Below are positions 43,741 through 54,927 of a stretch of DNA of 64,000 nt, one piece after another (the first letter of the stretch is position 1; each line of letters opens with the position of its first letter). The translations under genes were made by a program, and so were the position numbers. The DNA comes from Phellopilus nigrolimitatus (Eukaryota > Basidiomycota > Agaricomycetes > Hymenochaetales > Hymenochaetaceae): contig JAJOHG010000097.1 of the NCBI GenBank assembly GCA_021029095.1, forward strand, positions 1 through 64,000, given 5' to 3'. Below the pieces are notes generated by a model. That model saw only the letters and a program-made list of their open reading frames with translations. It made no database searches and had not been told where the DNA came from.

Positions 43741-44914
43741 CAAGTCTAAGTCCACTATTTTGTCCAGTAACGACCGTCAAATGTAACGGATAATCCTGTG
43801 TACCGTGTTCCTCATTGCCAATGTCGTGGCCACAGAGTGTGAGCTTCTTCAATGCATAATCCTCACAGGGCTGAAAAAGCCAGCGTAGATATTGCTCAGA
43901 CGATTCGTCCGCTTTCCCTGCAAAGTCGATTTCTGTGAGTTTCGAGCATGGTGGCAGTTTGCTGAGGAAGTCAGGAATGGTAGATGGAGAAGCCTCGGGG
44001 CACGTCCAGTCGGTGAGTTTCAAACGCCTAAGTGACCGCATCCGCGCAACAGTCTCGCAAAGGTCGGGCAGCTGTCGAGACAATCCATATGCGCTTCCGA
44101 CGTTCAATTGCTTCAAGTCCTGAAAATCCGCTAGGCTGCGAATGGCATCGATAACATGTGGGCCAAATTCATCTGCGTTGAAGGGCGCCCAAATTACAAG
44201 GGTTGTGACATTCGGGGCTACGTGCGGCAGCGCAGCGAGGAGAGCAAACATCTCGTCAGATCTGTCTTCATCTTTTTCGTGGGATTCGAAGTTTGGCATT
44301 GCGAACTGGATATGCCGAGTCCAGGGACCAAAGAGAGGGTTGCGGAATAGAGAGTGCAAGCCGAGGCTCCCAATAGTTTGCACTCCTCGTCGCATGACGC
44401 GCTGCACTGAATTGGTCCACGATCGGTGCACAAGACACATGCTCCTGAGGGTCTCGAGATCATTGTGCAGGAAATTCACATGTGTCGAATACGTGAAACG
44501 ATTTCCACCTTTCCGGTTGAATAAAAATCTATTGAGATCTACGGGTAGATCTGCGGTAATCGTGTCCACGACAAGATCCACGATGGTTAATGGAATAGGT
44601 GTGGTCAGTGTGGCAGTCAGAGCCGATTGCGGCCAGGAGCGCTCGTGGGCGGTCTGACGTCTGCTGTCCGCGATTTGGCACAGAACGTCTACGCCGCTCG
44701 TAAATGATATCTCGTCGATTTTGAATGCGGGATCCCGGTGTAGTCGAAGTAAATCGTCGAAGACGGACAGAGAGAGTTGAGGGCGTTCCTGCCCACCAAA
44801 CAATAAGGATGCCAACAAAGCATCTGATTCAGATTTGAATCGGACTCGGGCTTGCGAGTCTGTATCGACGAAATAAGGGCCAGGTGTGGATCCAGATGTG
44901 GTTGTCAGTGTCAT

Positions 44915-45779
44915 AGCTATATGATCAATGCCGGTAGGCTGTGTTGTTGTTTGTCCATTTGTTATCCAGCTGGTCCAATCAACACAGATTATTTCCTCAT
45001 CCAGTGAAAAGCGCATAAACCAATATGTAACTACTTTCTGCCGTCTACTTCAAGTTTTCGATTTGTTGAACCAAGGTAAAAGCCTGTTGAATGCAATGTT
45101 AGCAGCGTCTCTAAATCGTTCTGTTAGAATTTCTGCAAAACTGTTTCGGAAATCGGGTATATTAGTAAGCATATAGGGCCGTGGGCCCACTGACCTCGCC
45201 CCTCGTATTTCAACAGGCCCCGCCTGAAAGAAAGACACATATTCGATATTCTCGCATGAAGAACTATTTCGCTTTCCTTTTCCGACTATGAATCTTTATG
45301 TTCGGGCTTTACATACGGGCCTCGGATTTCTCGACACATAAGCGGACCTACTTGCCATCGAAGTGGAAATGACCATGAAAGAACACCAGCGGTTTCTTTG
45401 ATTGCTCTCATACGACCCACGATGTCTGAAGTCTGTTCCAGACGGAGCACCGACAGTGTACCAAATAAATACAGTAGGCAAGCAGACGATGAACGGGGAC
45501 GTGATTAGCTCTGATTGAAATTCCCCGGAATGCTTAAGTAGACCTGCAGTCTTGAGTCAGCAAGTCACTCGAGGTTACGACGAGTACCGAAATCTGTTTA
45601 AATGAGGTAGCCATGATCCCTTATGTGGTCTCACCATATAATATGTGTACCACCGTTAGCGGTCATCTACACATTCCACATCCTTATCCCTACTATTTCC
45701 ATTCTAGCAGATGACTGAAACGCGTACGATCCGAACGCACTAGGGATCGTTTCACTGCTTCTCGGCCGCGCGAAAAACA
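44915..45779. other. Upstream region of member E
   Basis: Read in reverse it contains the family's shared upstream block (TAGTTACATA complement near 45,027, CTTTTCCGACTATGAATCTT near 45,277). No other gene is seen. Confidence 0.5.
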
Positions 45780-46060
45780 AATTTCACCCTGCAGCTCGCA
45801 ACGGACCCCCCCCCCCCCCCCCCCCGCAGCCCGGCACGACCCCGACACGGGGGCCGGGGCCGCGCCCGGGTGCCACGGGGAGGCGCGCTGCGTGCAGGTC
45901 ATCGCGCTTGTGAAGAGCCTCGTACCACGACTCGAGGACGGGCACGCGCTCGCAGCATACGTCTTTGATACGTCTCCGCGCAGCAGCGCTCCGCATGAAC
46001 CTGCGCCTGGGGCGGCTGGCCGAGCTTCGCCCGCACGGCGCGCAGACGTATGCGTTGCAG
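45780..46060 (+). pseudogene. Inverted fragment of the Zn2Cys6 regulator with a 20-base C tract
   Basis: On the plus strand, near 45,890-45,970, it reads QVIALVKSLVPRLEDGHAL, matching the intact regulator's AQVIALVKSLAFPYHDSSTG region; the surrounding words show the same origin. It is in the opposite orientation to the larger truncated copy just to the right. An uninterrupted run of 20 C occurs at 45,806-45,825. A pogo-type end fragment follows at about 46,060-46,132. Confidence 0.6.
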
Positions 46061-46499
46061 AGTCGGGCTTCGGTCTATGCATTCTGGGAGGTTATGTGGC
46101 ATGAGGAGCATGCGTTAGCAGAAGCTCGGCTGTATGTAAGTATACGCATAGGCCAAATCAGCAGTCGGGCTCAAACTAACGCACGAATGAATGGCCCATG
46201 TTTTTTATTACTTTTATTTATTTTCTACACCGTGATTTTGTATGGCCTGGTTCACACAGCACCGGAGACGGAGAACTTTGCAGAGACGAGTCGGCATGCC
46301 GACGCGAAACAGGGAGTTTTTTTGCATTCGTCTAGGCCTATCTATGTACATATCCCTGCACGCGCTGATCTACTACAGCGCCCCGCAGCCTCTACCGAAG
46401 CGCCGTCCCTCCTCCCTCCCTTTAGATTTTAGATAGACAGGCAAGGAATAATAACACACCCATCTCCGTCCCACAAAAAAAGGGCAAAAGCAAAAGTAA

Positions 46500-47665
46500 A
46501 AACAAAAGGAATCTTCTTAAAAAGGAGCGCCCACTCGCTCTGGCCGAAGCGCACCGACGCGCCCCACATCGCGACGTCCTTCCCTCCGCCCGCGCCGACG
46601 GCGGGGGCGTCGGCAGGCCCGGCATCGCGCCGGGGAACGCACCGCTGCCGCCCGGCCCGCCGAAGTAGCCCATCTCCGCGCCCGGAGAGACGAAGTCCGG
46701 TGAGCTGCGGCGGCATGTACGGCTCCATGCCCGCGGCGAGCCCTGCGGGGAACGCGCGGCGCAGCGTGCCTGGAGAGTCCAAGCTGCGAGTGCGTGCCCG
46801 TGCTCGAGTCGTCGTACGGGAACGCGAGGCTCTTCACGAGCGCGATGACCTGCGCCCTCCGCGCCTCGCCCCCGCCACCCTCCCCCGCACAGCCCGCTCC
46901 GGGCGCCGAGTCGGGGGCATACAGAGGGGCGAGCATGTCGCCCGCCTTGTCCGCGATGGGCACGCCGCGCGCGCGCGCGAGGAGCGCGCGCACGCGGCGC
47001 ACGTTCGCGTGGAAGAGGCCCGCACCGGGCTGCTCGGGTCCGCCGCGAGCTGCAGCGCGAAGAACATCACGGCCGAGAAGCAGTGGAATGGGCCCCAGTG
47101 CGTGTGGGAGCCGACCCAGCCCGCGGCCGCGCCGCCGTCGTCGGGAGAGGAGGCGGAGGCGGCGGGCGTCGCCTGCACGACGAGCTGGATAAGCCGGTAG
47201 TCGGTGCTCGCAGCGGTGTCGAGCGCTTGCGCGGTGCGCGCGTGGTGCTCGTGGCTCTGGCTCTGGGCCTGCGGCAGTGGCGGCGGGCCTCCCACGCCAC
47301 CGAGGAGGCTTTGAAGCCCCTTTATGGGAGGCAGCGGCGGCGGCGTGGTCGCGAACGCGGCCGGTTCAGCGTGAAGCGGACGTGGTATAACGACGTGCGG
47401 ATGGGCACGCCGAGGCGCTTGTCAGCCGGTATGGGGCTCGCGAGCGTGCGCGCGAGGCTGTACTCGCCCACTGGCCGCCCCACATGATGTCAGATCATAA
47501 ATCTCAGAAAAACAGAGAAGGGAGGCGCGCGCGCACGCATGGTCGAGCTCCGGCGGGAGGTCCTTCATCCACGCGACGAGCGCCTTGTCGAGCGCGAGCT
47601 CGCGCGCGTACGACACGGACCGGATCGAGACGGCGTCGAAGCTCCGCAGCTGTTTCGCTGGGAGC
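46500..47665 (-). pseudogene. Truncated copy 2 of the Zn2Cys6 regulator
   Basis: Like copy 1, it covers the regulator's 3' half, from the DVAMWGAS region near 46,560 through RRVRALLARARGVPIADKAG, HTHWGPFHCFSAVMFFALQL and the DKALVAWMKDLPPELD region. It is punctuated by deletions and frameshifts. Similarity to the intact gene ends near 47,640 at the same breakpoint as copy 1, so both derive from one truncated ancestor duplicated together with an F-box/LRR gene. The segment matching the intact gene's last intron is diverged, supporting that intron. Confidence 0.8.
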
Positions 47666-48175
47666 GGCGCCTGCCTTTGGCTTAGAAGAACGTAGCGAAA
47701 AAGTAATGGTACATCGGTGAAGGAGGAACATAGACGTACCATTTGGGTATAGGCACTCATCTACCATTTCCGACGATACAATCAGGCGTAGAATTCGACA
47801 TAGAATGTTCATTCGGTATTTATTTTCGTTAGGAGCAGTAAGTGAGACCGCTGGTTCTCTCTCATGGCCGTTTCCACTTCGAGGGAAGGACCGCTTATGT
47901 GTCAAGAGACTCGAGGCCCGTATGTAAAGCCCGAATGTAAAGATTCACAGTCGGAAAAGGACAGGGGAATAGGGTTCATACATTGAATATGCGTCTTTGT
48001 TTCAAATGGTGCGATTCAGAGAAGCTGGTGATATTGCATGGAACAGGCTTTCAGCTTCGTTCAGATTCAGAAAGGAATTACATAATGGTTCACGTCAGAT
48101 GAATACAAACAAAAGGGCAAACAACAACATCGAGCACGCGTAGTCTATCACTGTATCAGCCTCGATCATACAGCT
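47666..48175. other. Spacer before member F
   Basis: This is the shared upstream block (AAAAGTAATGGTACATCGG, CAGTCGGAAAAGGACAG, AATTACATAATGG) and the CAACAACA leader. No gene. Confidence 0.5.
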
Positions 48176-49756
48176 ATGACAGCCACATCTGGACCCGAGA
48201 ATGGCTCTTATTTCGTCGATACAGACTCACAAGCCCGTGTCCGATTCAAATCTGAATCAGATGCTTTGTTGGCATCCTTATTGTTTGCAGGGCAAAAACG
48301 CCCTCAGTTCTCTCTATCCGTCTTCGACGATTTACTTCGATTACTCCGGGATCCCACATTCAAGATCGAGGAAATCTCCTTTACGAGCGGCGTAGATGTT
48401 CTGTGCCAAATTGCGGACAGCAGACGTCAGATTGCGCACGAGCGCTCCTGGCCACAATCGGCTCTGACTGCCCCAGCACTGACACCTGTTCCTTTAATCA
48501 TCGTGGATCTTGTTGTGGACACGATTACCGCAGATCTATCTGTAGACGCCAGCAGCTTCTCGGTCCACCGGGAAGATCGAAATCGTGTTACGCATTCAAC
48601 ACATGTGAATTTCCTGAATGAGGATGTCGAGACCCTCAGGCGCATGTGTCTTGTGCACCGATCGTGGACCAGCTCAGTGCAGCGCGTCATGCGACGAGGA
48701 GTGCAAGTTATTGGGAGCTTTGGCTTGTACTCCCTATTCCGCAACCCTCTCTTTGGTCCCTGGACTCGGCATATCTGCTTCGACATGCCCAACCTGCAGT
48801 ATCACACAAAAGCAGAAAACAGACCTGACGAAATGTTTGCTCTCCTCGCTGCGCTGCCGCACGTTACCCCGAATGTCGAAACCCTTGCAGTCTGGGCACC
48901 CTTCGATGCAGATGAGTATGGCCCACATGTTATCGATGCCATTCGCAGCCTAGCGTATTTTCAGGACTTGAAGCAGTTGACCGTCGGAAGCGTATATGGA
49001 TTGTCTCGGCAGCTGCCCGACCTTTGCGAGACTGTTGCACGGATGCCGTCACTTAAACGTCTGAAACTCATCTATTGGATGTGCCCCGATGCTTCTCCAT
49101 CTACCATCCCTGACTTCCTCGGAAAATTGTCGCCATGCTCCGAACTCACAGACATCGAATTTAAAGGGAAAGCAGGCAAACTGTCTGAGCAATATCTACG
49201 CTGGCTTTTCCGGCCCTGTAAGGACTATGCATTGAAGATGCTTACACTCCGTGGTTCTGATTTTATCAGTAAGGAACACGGAATACAGGATTATTCATTG
49301 CCTCTGGTCATTCGGCCGGCGCTTCCTCAGCTCGAGACATTGACGCTTGTCCTAGACAGTTCTTCTGCTGAAATCAAAGAAGTGTACGATATCTTTCCTT
49401 TCTGCACGAAATTGCGCTCCCTGAGGTTGTTCTTCCTCCAACGCGGCAACTTTCCTTTGTTCCTTAAGTCAGTATATTCACTACTGCTTCCCAATTCGCT
49501 CGAAGAGCTGCACATCACTATGGGCATCAAAGACAATATAGGTAATTGGGACGTATTGGATGGCTGGGATACGCGCTTCGTTGAGATTCTCAACACGCTC
49601 CCCAGTTTACGTGCATTGACGGTGTCTCAAAATCAGTACCTGGCTCATTGGGACGGGCCGGATGGTGGGAACTACGTGGATAACTTTCCCTCAAACCTGC
49701 CCGAGACCGAACACCATTGCGCAGAGCACAGGATCAATCTCGTCTTTTATGTTTAG
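48176..49756 (+). CDS. F-box/LRR-like protein, member F
   Basis: Intronless, 526 residues. The F-box-like segment is LIIVDLVVDTITADL with LRRMCLVHRSWTSSVQRVMR. Leucine-rich repeats follow (FQDLKQLTVGSVYGLSRQL, SLKRLKLIYWMCPDA, LETLTLVLDSSSAEI). The C-terminus ends TEHHCAEHRINLVFYV, as in member B. The 3' flank resembles those of members B and G, not those of C, D, E and H, indicating two subtypes of duplication unit. Confidence 0.82.
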   Translation: MTATSGPENGSYFVDTDSQARVRFKSESDALLASLLFAGQKRPQFSLSVFDDLLRLLRDPTFKIEEISFTSGVDVLCQIADSRRQIAHERSWPQSALTAPALTPVPLIIVDLVVDTITADLSVDASSFSVHREDRNRVTHSTHVNFLNEDVETLRRMCLVHRSWTSSVQRVMRRGVQVIGSFGLYSLFRNPLFGPWTRHICFDMPNLQYHTKAENRPDEMFALLAALPHVTPNVETLAVWAPFDADEYGPHVIDAIRSLAYFQDLKQLTVGSVYGLSRQLPDLCETVARMPSLKRLKLIYWMCPDASPSTIPDFLGKLSPCSELTDIEFKGKAGKLSEQYLRWLFRPCKDYALKMLTLRGSDFISKEHGIQDYSLPLVIRPALPQLETLTLVLDSSSAEIKEVYDIFPFCTKLRSLRLFFLQRGNFPLFLKSVYSLLLPNSLEELHITMGIKDNIGNWDVLDGWDTRFVEILNTLPSLRALTVSQNQYLAHWDGPDGGNYVDNFPSNLPETEHHCAEHRINLVFYV

Positions 49757-50958
49757 CGGTCCGCATACAGGATCCGGATCGCAGTCGGCATGATCTAGGT
49801 CGGCGTTTCCTAGAGATAGAGAAGTGGAGAATGCGGAATTATGATCTTTTGCTCTAGAATTGACGTTCCTGACCGGTGTCGGCTTTTCGCGTTCCTATTT
49901 GTGAATTGCGAGTGGGGAGAGCTTGGGAGCAATACGGGAACGTTTGACGAACCTTTTTCAGGTCCCTTGTCGGGTATTGGCTACGCTTGCTTTATCAAAC
50001 GCGAATGGTCCACGAATTCCATATGACGAGTACATATTCATATATACAGTATAAGCAATCCAGCCAAACATATCCACCCAATGATTGTCCTGAGATTAGT
50101 CCCATTCGTTGAAAGAGATGTCCTGTCGTTGCGTCAGATCCCCGTGCGTCAAAGTCGTAATTGATCGTCAAAAGTGTAAGTAAGGGGGCGAAATAGCAAA
50201 TTATACATTCGGGACATACACACGAGCCATGCCTTGGGTGAGTACACAGGAGAAAAAAATGTAAAAGGCCTTTCCAAAGATTCAGTCCTTGTGTTATTGC
50301 GGAGGTACGGTAGGTAGATGGAGCTTGAGAAAGTCATACATGCAAACGCGCAGAACGAGCTTTTGCGATCAATTCTCCTCCGTTCTGCATGAATTAAGCT
50401 GGTATGTGCTCGGATGATATGGGGCTGGGAGGTCCACTTTGTCAATTTTATAATTTCACCCTCAAAGTACCAGAATAACGGCCTTACACTGCTGTTCTGA
50501 TACGTTGAGGACGAAATTAAAAACTCGACAAAGTAGACCTCCCTGCCCCATATCACCAGAGAGTTTACCAGCTTAAATCGTGCAAAACGGGTGAGAGTTG
50601 AGCTCAAAATCTCGTTCTGTAACTTTTCTTTCATTCATGAGCCGCAAAAATTCCGTTTTTGGTAGACATGTAAACAGCTACAACTTTTACGGTTCGAGGC
50701 CCGTATGTAAAGACTCACGGCCGGAAAAGGACAGCGAAATAATTTCTCATACGAGACAATCGAATAACCATCTCTAATTTAGATGGGACGATCCAGAAAA
50801 GCTGCTGGCACTGCATCGAACAGGCTTTCAGTTTGGTTCAGAAAACCATAAAACGCAGAAAGAAGTTACATAATGGTTATGTCAGATGAATACAAATAAA
50901 AGGGCAAACAACAACAACGAGCAACACGTAGTAGCCTATCCGCCTTGATCACACAGCT
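49757..50958. other. Spacer between members F and G with a foldback repeat
   Basis: It has no gene. About 270 bp at 50,351-50,619 form an imperfect foldback (CAGAACGAG... to ...CTCGTTCTG, inner arms GATATGGGGC), repeated at 54,330-54,598. Sequence at 50,060-50,340 recurs at 52,800-53,090. The final part is the shared upstream block. Confidence 0.65.
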
Positions 50959-52551
50959 ATGACAGCCACATCTGGATCCACACATGGCCCTTATTTCGTC
51001 GATACAGACTCACAAGCCCGTGTCCGATTCAAATCTGAATCAGATGCTTTGTTGGCATCCTTATTGTTTGGAGGGCAAGAATGCCCTCAATTCTCTCTGT
51101 CCGTCTTCGACGATTTACTTCGAATACTCCGGGATCCCGCATTCAAAATCGAGGAAATCTCCTTTACGAGTGGCGTAGACGTTCTGTGCCAAATTGCGGA
51201 CAGCAGACGGCAGACCGCGCACGAGCGCTCGTGGCCGCAATCGGCTCTGACTGCCACAGTGATCACACCTATTCCATTAACCATCGTGGACCTTATTGTG
51301 GACACGATTACCGCAGATCTACCCGTAGATGCCAGCAGCTTCCCGGTCCGCCAGAGCTACAGTGATCGTTTCACGTATTCGGCACATGTGAATTTCCTGC
51401 ATAAGAATGTCGAGACCCTCAGGAGCATGTGTCTTGTGCACCGATCGTGGACCAGTTCAGTGCAGCGCGCCATGCGACTAGGTGTGCAAGTTGTTGGGAG
51501 TGTTGGCTTGTACTCTCTATTCCGCAACCCTCTCGTCGGGCCCTGGACGCGGCATATCTGGTTCGACATGCCAAACTTCAAGTTCCACACAAAAGTGGAA
51601 GACAGACCTGACGAGATGTTTGCTCTCCTTGCCGCGCTGCCGCACGTAGCCCCGAATGTCGAAACCCTTGCAGTCTGGGCGCCCTTCGATGCGAATAAAT
51701 TTGGCACACATGTCGTCGATGCCGTTCGCAGCCTAGCTGAATTTCAGAATTTGAAGCAGTTGACCGTCGGAAATAAATGTGGACCGTCTCGGCAGCTGCC
51801 CGACCTTTGCGAGACTGTTGCACGGATGCCGTCACTTAAACGACTGAAACTCACCGATTGGACGTATCCCAAGACCTCTCGTCATACCATCCCTGACTTC
51901 CTCAGAAAATTGTCACCATGCTCCGAACTCACAGATATCGACTTTGAGGGGAAAGCGGACAAATCGTCTTCGCAATATCTGCGCTGGCTTTTCAAGCCTT
52001 GTAAGGACTATCCATTGAAGATACTCACACTCCGTGGCTACGATCTTGTCAATGAGGAACACGGTACAGAGGATAATTTCTTGCCTTTGGCCATCCGGCC
52101 AGCGCATCCTCACATCAAAACATTGACCATAACCATAGGCACGTGTCTCGCTGACATCGAAGGAATGTACGATATCTTTCCTTTCTGTACGAAATTGCGC
52201 TCCCTGAAGTTGCGCTTTCTCAACCGCAGCAACGTTTCCTTGTTCTTTAGGTCGGAATATTCGCTACTGCTCCCTAGCTCGCTTGAAGAGCTGCACATGA
52301 CTCCGAAAATCGAAGACATAGTGCGTAGGTGGGACCTATCGAGTCGCTTGGATACGCGCTTCGTTGAGATTCTCAGCACGCTCCCAAGTTTACGTGCATT
52401 TACGGTGTCTCAAATTCAGTACCAGTCTCTTTGGGACGGCCCGGAGGGTGCGGACGACGTGGATAATCCCCCCTTGAACCTGCTCAAGACTGAACGCTAT
52501 TGCGCAGAGCACGGGATCAACCTCGTCCTTGTTCAACGGCCGCGCCGATAG
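50959..52551 (+). CDS. F-box/LRR-like protein, member G
   Basis: Intronless, 530 residues. It has the N-terminal block (STHGPYFVDTDSQARVRFKS), an F-box-like segment with a diverged SFPVRQSYSDRFTYSAHVNF insert shared only with member H, and leucine-rich repeats. The C-terminal third is the most diverged in the family (IEDIVRRWDLSSRLDTRFVE), and the ending has changed to LVLVQRPRR, reading slightly past the usual stop. This is consistent with selection or drift on the putative ligand-binding part. Confidence 0.8.
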   Translation: MTATSGSTHGPYFVDTDSQARVRFKSESDALLASLLFGGQECPQFSLSVFDDLLRILRDPAFKIEEISFTSGVDVLCQIADSRRQTAHERSWPQSALTATVITPIPLTIVDLIVDTITADLPVDASSFPVRQSYSDRFTYSAHVNFLHKNVETLRSMCLVHRSWTSSVQRAMRLGVQVVGSVGLYSLFRNPLVGPWTRHIWFDMPNFKFHTKVEDRPDEMFALLAALPHVAPNVETLAVWAPFDANKFGTHVVDAVRSLAEFQNLKQLTVGNKCGPSRQLPDLCETVARMPSLKRLKLTDWTYPKTSRHTIPDFLRKLSPCSELTDIDFEGKADKSSSQYLRWLFKPCKDYPLKILTLRGYDLVNEEHGTEDNFLPLAIRPAHPHIKTLTITIGTCLADIEGMYDIFPFCTKLRSLKLRFLNRSNVSLFFRSEYSLLLPSSLEELHMTPKIEDIVRRWDLSSRLDTRFVEILSTLPSLRAFTVSQIQYQSLWDGPEGADDVDNPPLNLLKTERYCAEHGINLVLVQRPRR

Positions 52552-53094
52552 AGGACGTGTCCTAGGGATAAAGAAGTGGAGAGTGCTGGGTTATCATTTT
52601 TTGCCGTAGAGATGACATTCCTGGACAGTGTCGGGTTTTCGGCTTTGCTCTTATTGATATTGCCAGTGAAGAAGGATTTGGGAACAAGACTGGAGCGTTT
52701 GACGAACCTTCCTCAGTACTAAGGTTCCTTGCTGGGAATCGGCTACGCTCGCTTTACCAAACGCGACTGGTCCATAAATTCCATGACGAGTACATGGTCA
52801 TACATACAGTCTAACCCAGCTAAATATATACACCCAATGATTGTCCTGAGATTAGTCCTATCCGTTGAGAGAGATGTCCTGTCTTTGCGTCAAATCCCTG
52901 TGCGTCAAAGCCGTAATTGATCGTCAAAATTTTAAGGAAAAGGGCGAAACAGCAAAATGTACATGCGGGGTATACACACGAGCCATGCCTTGGGTGAGTA
53001 CACAGGAGAAACAAATGCAAACAGTTTTGCCATAAATTCAGTCCTTGCGTTGTTGCGGAGGTACGGTAGGTGGAGCTTGAGAAAGTCATACGTA
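52552..53094. other. 3' flank of member G
   Basis: It contains no gene. It matches the flank of member F (49,760-50,340) up to the point where the next transposon begins. Confidence 0.55.
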
Positions 53095-54315
53095 AAGTAG
53101 GCGACATTCTATCTCGACCACCTGCGTGACACCTTTCTTCCTTACTTTATTCCTCACTCAACATCCCACAAAGGCTCATTCTAACAGCTACATCATGAAG
53201 ATATCATGTCTATGTACTGAATGATGCAGGGATTTTCAGGAAAAGAAAAGTTCTCATGAAGAAATAAGCCCGAAAAAAAAATTGATTTATCTGTACTCCA
53301 AACATCGTTTCTGCACGTTTGAGCATGGGTTGGAAAAAAATCTGCCAGAATTTGGTCGTGTTACCGTGACGCTAAATTGATTTATTTGGATGCTATTACA
53401 GCTAATTGAGAAATCGTAGGCGGATTGCATTTTTTCTCTACAGTAGGTTGCTTAGAAACGCAATATAGTTTTATTACTCCGAGACCGGTAGCACTTCCCA
53501 GCTTGGACTGCGAGCCGGCCCATGATCTGTGACACTTGTGTGACACATTTCGGTGTCGGTGTTGCGCTGCCTCAGTGTCCTCCTGCATCGTCATGGGACG
53601 CTACCATTTCATCCACCTAGAGATGTGTTTCGATATCTCACAAAACTATATTATTGCTCTCTTTTATATGTAGAATATATATCCCATCTCCAGGAAGACA
53701 GTGAATAGTGAATAAACCAAATCAATGCTGACTTTATCTCTGTGCAATTGTGCAACCAATATTGAGAGGTCGGCGAGTTGGCGACGAGACCGACATGCAT
53801 CACACACAAGTCACGCATAGGCCGGCTCTCTATCTAAATCAGGAAGTAATGCCAGATTTAGAGTAATAAACTATATTGCGTTTCTAAGCAACCTACTGTA
53901 GAGAAAAAATGCAATCCGCCTACGATTTCTCAATTAGCTGTAATTATGTAATATAATCAGCCACTTGCGTTTATTTGGTAATTTCAACAGAATTCACAAA
54001 GCAACGTTATCGGGCTACACCACAAATATCCTCACTAGCTATTATGGAAAAGAATATGAGTTGTTCCTACCTCAATCATGGAAGAAATTGCCAACACAAA
54101 TGTCTAGCTTAGCCTTTATTTTCTCTTTTATACTACCGTATAGTACTGCTACAACATGTATGACTGCAAAACACAGTAAAATCTGTCTTCGAAAAGGTGT
54201 TTTCGTCTGATTTGATTGATTTCTATGTTTCCCAAAAAAAAAATCCGCCCAAGCCGAAGATTTGGCCGCGTGACCGTGACATGTCACGGTGGTCGAGATA
54301 GAATGTCGCCTACCT
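53095..54315. mobile_element. TA-flanked transposon of 1,221 bp with GTAGGCGACATT ends
   Basis: The terminal repeats AAGTAGGCGACATTCTATCT (left) and AGGTAGGCGACATTCTATCT (right, complement) continue for about 28 bp. TA lies on each side (53093-53094 and 54316-54317). Comparison with the F-G spacer shows the uninterrupted site (GTCATACATGCAAACGCG), confirming an insertion. It contains no transposase and is itself interrupted by the 542-bp element at 53,399-53,940. Confidence 0.8.
53399..53940. mobile_element. Nested 542-bp miniature element with CAGCTAATTG ends
   Basis: Nearly perfect inverted repeats of about 80 bp start CAGCTAATTGAGAAATCGTA, with TA on both sides (53397-53398 and 53941-53942). 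It is inserted within the 1.2-kb element. Such long near-identical arms indicate a recent insertion. There is no coding frame. Confidence 0.85.
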
Positions 54316-54927
54316 TACATGCAAACGCGCAGAACGAGTTTTTGAGCTAAATTCTCCTCCGTTCTGCACGATATAAGCTGGTATGTGCTCGGATGATATG
54401 GGGCTGGGAGGTTTACTTTGTCGATTTTCTAATTTCACCCTCAAAGTACCAGAATAACGGCCTTACATTGCTGTACCGATACGTTGAGGACGAAAATAAA
54501 AAATCGACAAAGTAGACCTCCCATCCCCATATCACCCGAGAGTTTACCAGCTTAAATCGAGCAAAACGGGTGAGAATTGAGCTCAAAACCTCGTTCTGCA
54601 CCTTTTCTTTCATTCATGAGCCGCAAAAAGTCCGTTTCTGGTAGACATGTAAGCAGCTACAAATGCACACTCTTTTGGTTCGAGGCCCGTATAAAAACTC
54701 ACGGCCGGAAAAGGACAGCGAAATAATTTTTCATACGAGACAACCGAATAACCGTCTCTAAGTTAGATGGGACGATCCAGAAAAGCTGGTTACATTGCAT
54801 GGAACATTTTTTCAACTTCGTTCAGAAAACCGCGCAGAAAGGAGTTACATAATGGTGTATAACAGATGAATACAAACAAAAGGACAAACAACAACAACGC
54901 GCCCGCGTAGAGGTTGATCATACAGCT
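54316..54927. other. Spacer before member H with foldback repeat copy
   Basis: It includes the foldback at 54,330-54,598 (copy of 50,351-50,619), then the shared upstream block and the CAACAACAACGCG leader. No gene. Confidence 0.6.

Larger units (their letters stand above)
39020..43780 (-). mobile_element. Gene-capturing transposon, copy 2 (4,761 bp) inside member E
   Basis: It has the same ends as copy 1 in inverse orientation: TATGACGGTCGCTATCGGAC at 39,020 and, complemented, TTGACGGTCGTTACTGGACA at 43,780. The flanking 7-bp repeat is GTGTAAC (39013-39019) against ATGTAAC (43781-43787), one mismatch. Subterminal palindromic repeats lie at 39,085-39,400 and 43,380-43,740. Its cargo is a multi-exon ZZ-zinc-finger gene that appears intact. 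It lacks the FF, regulator, eL30 and eIF2-gamma pieces found in copy 1. No transposase was recognised. Confidence 0.85.
38275..44914 (-). pseudogene. F-box/LRR-like member E, split by two transposons
   Basis: The N-terminal two thirds (44,914 to about 43,788) start with MTLTTTSGSTPGPYFVDTDS and end at HGTQDYPL. The C-terminal third (38,745 to the stop at 38,277-38,275) resumes at VVVRPALSQLETLTLDVDHF and runs to the family ending. Between the two lie a 268-bp miniature element and the 4.8-kb transposon copy 2. Apart from that, both parts keep an open frame and together would give about 530 residues, so the inactivation looks recent. The ends of the gene match member D in inverse orientation. 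Confidence 0.88.

Noticed and set aside
50690..50720. tRNA T-loop-like GGTTCGAGGCCCG in the F-box/LRR spacers
   Set aside because: No acceptor stem or anticodon arm can be folded around it. It recurs as part of the conserved upstream block, so it is not a tRNA gene.
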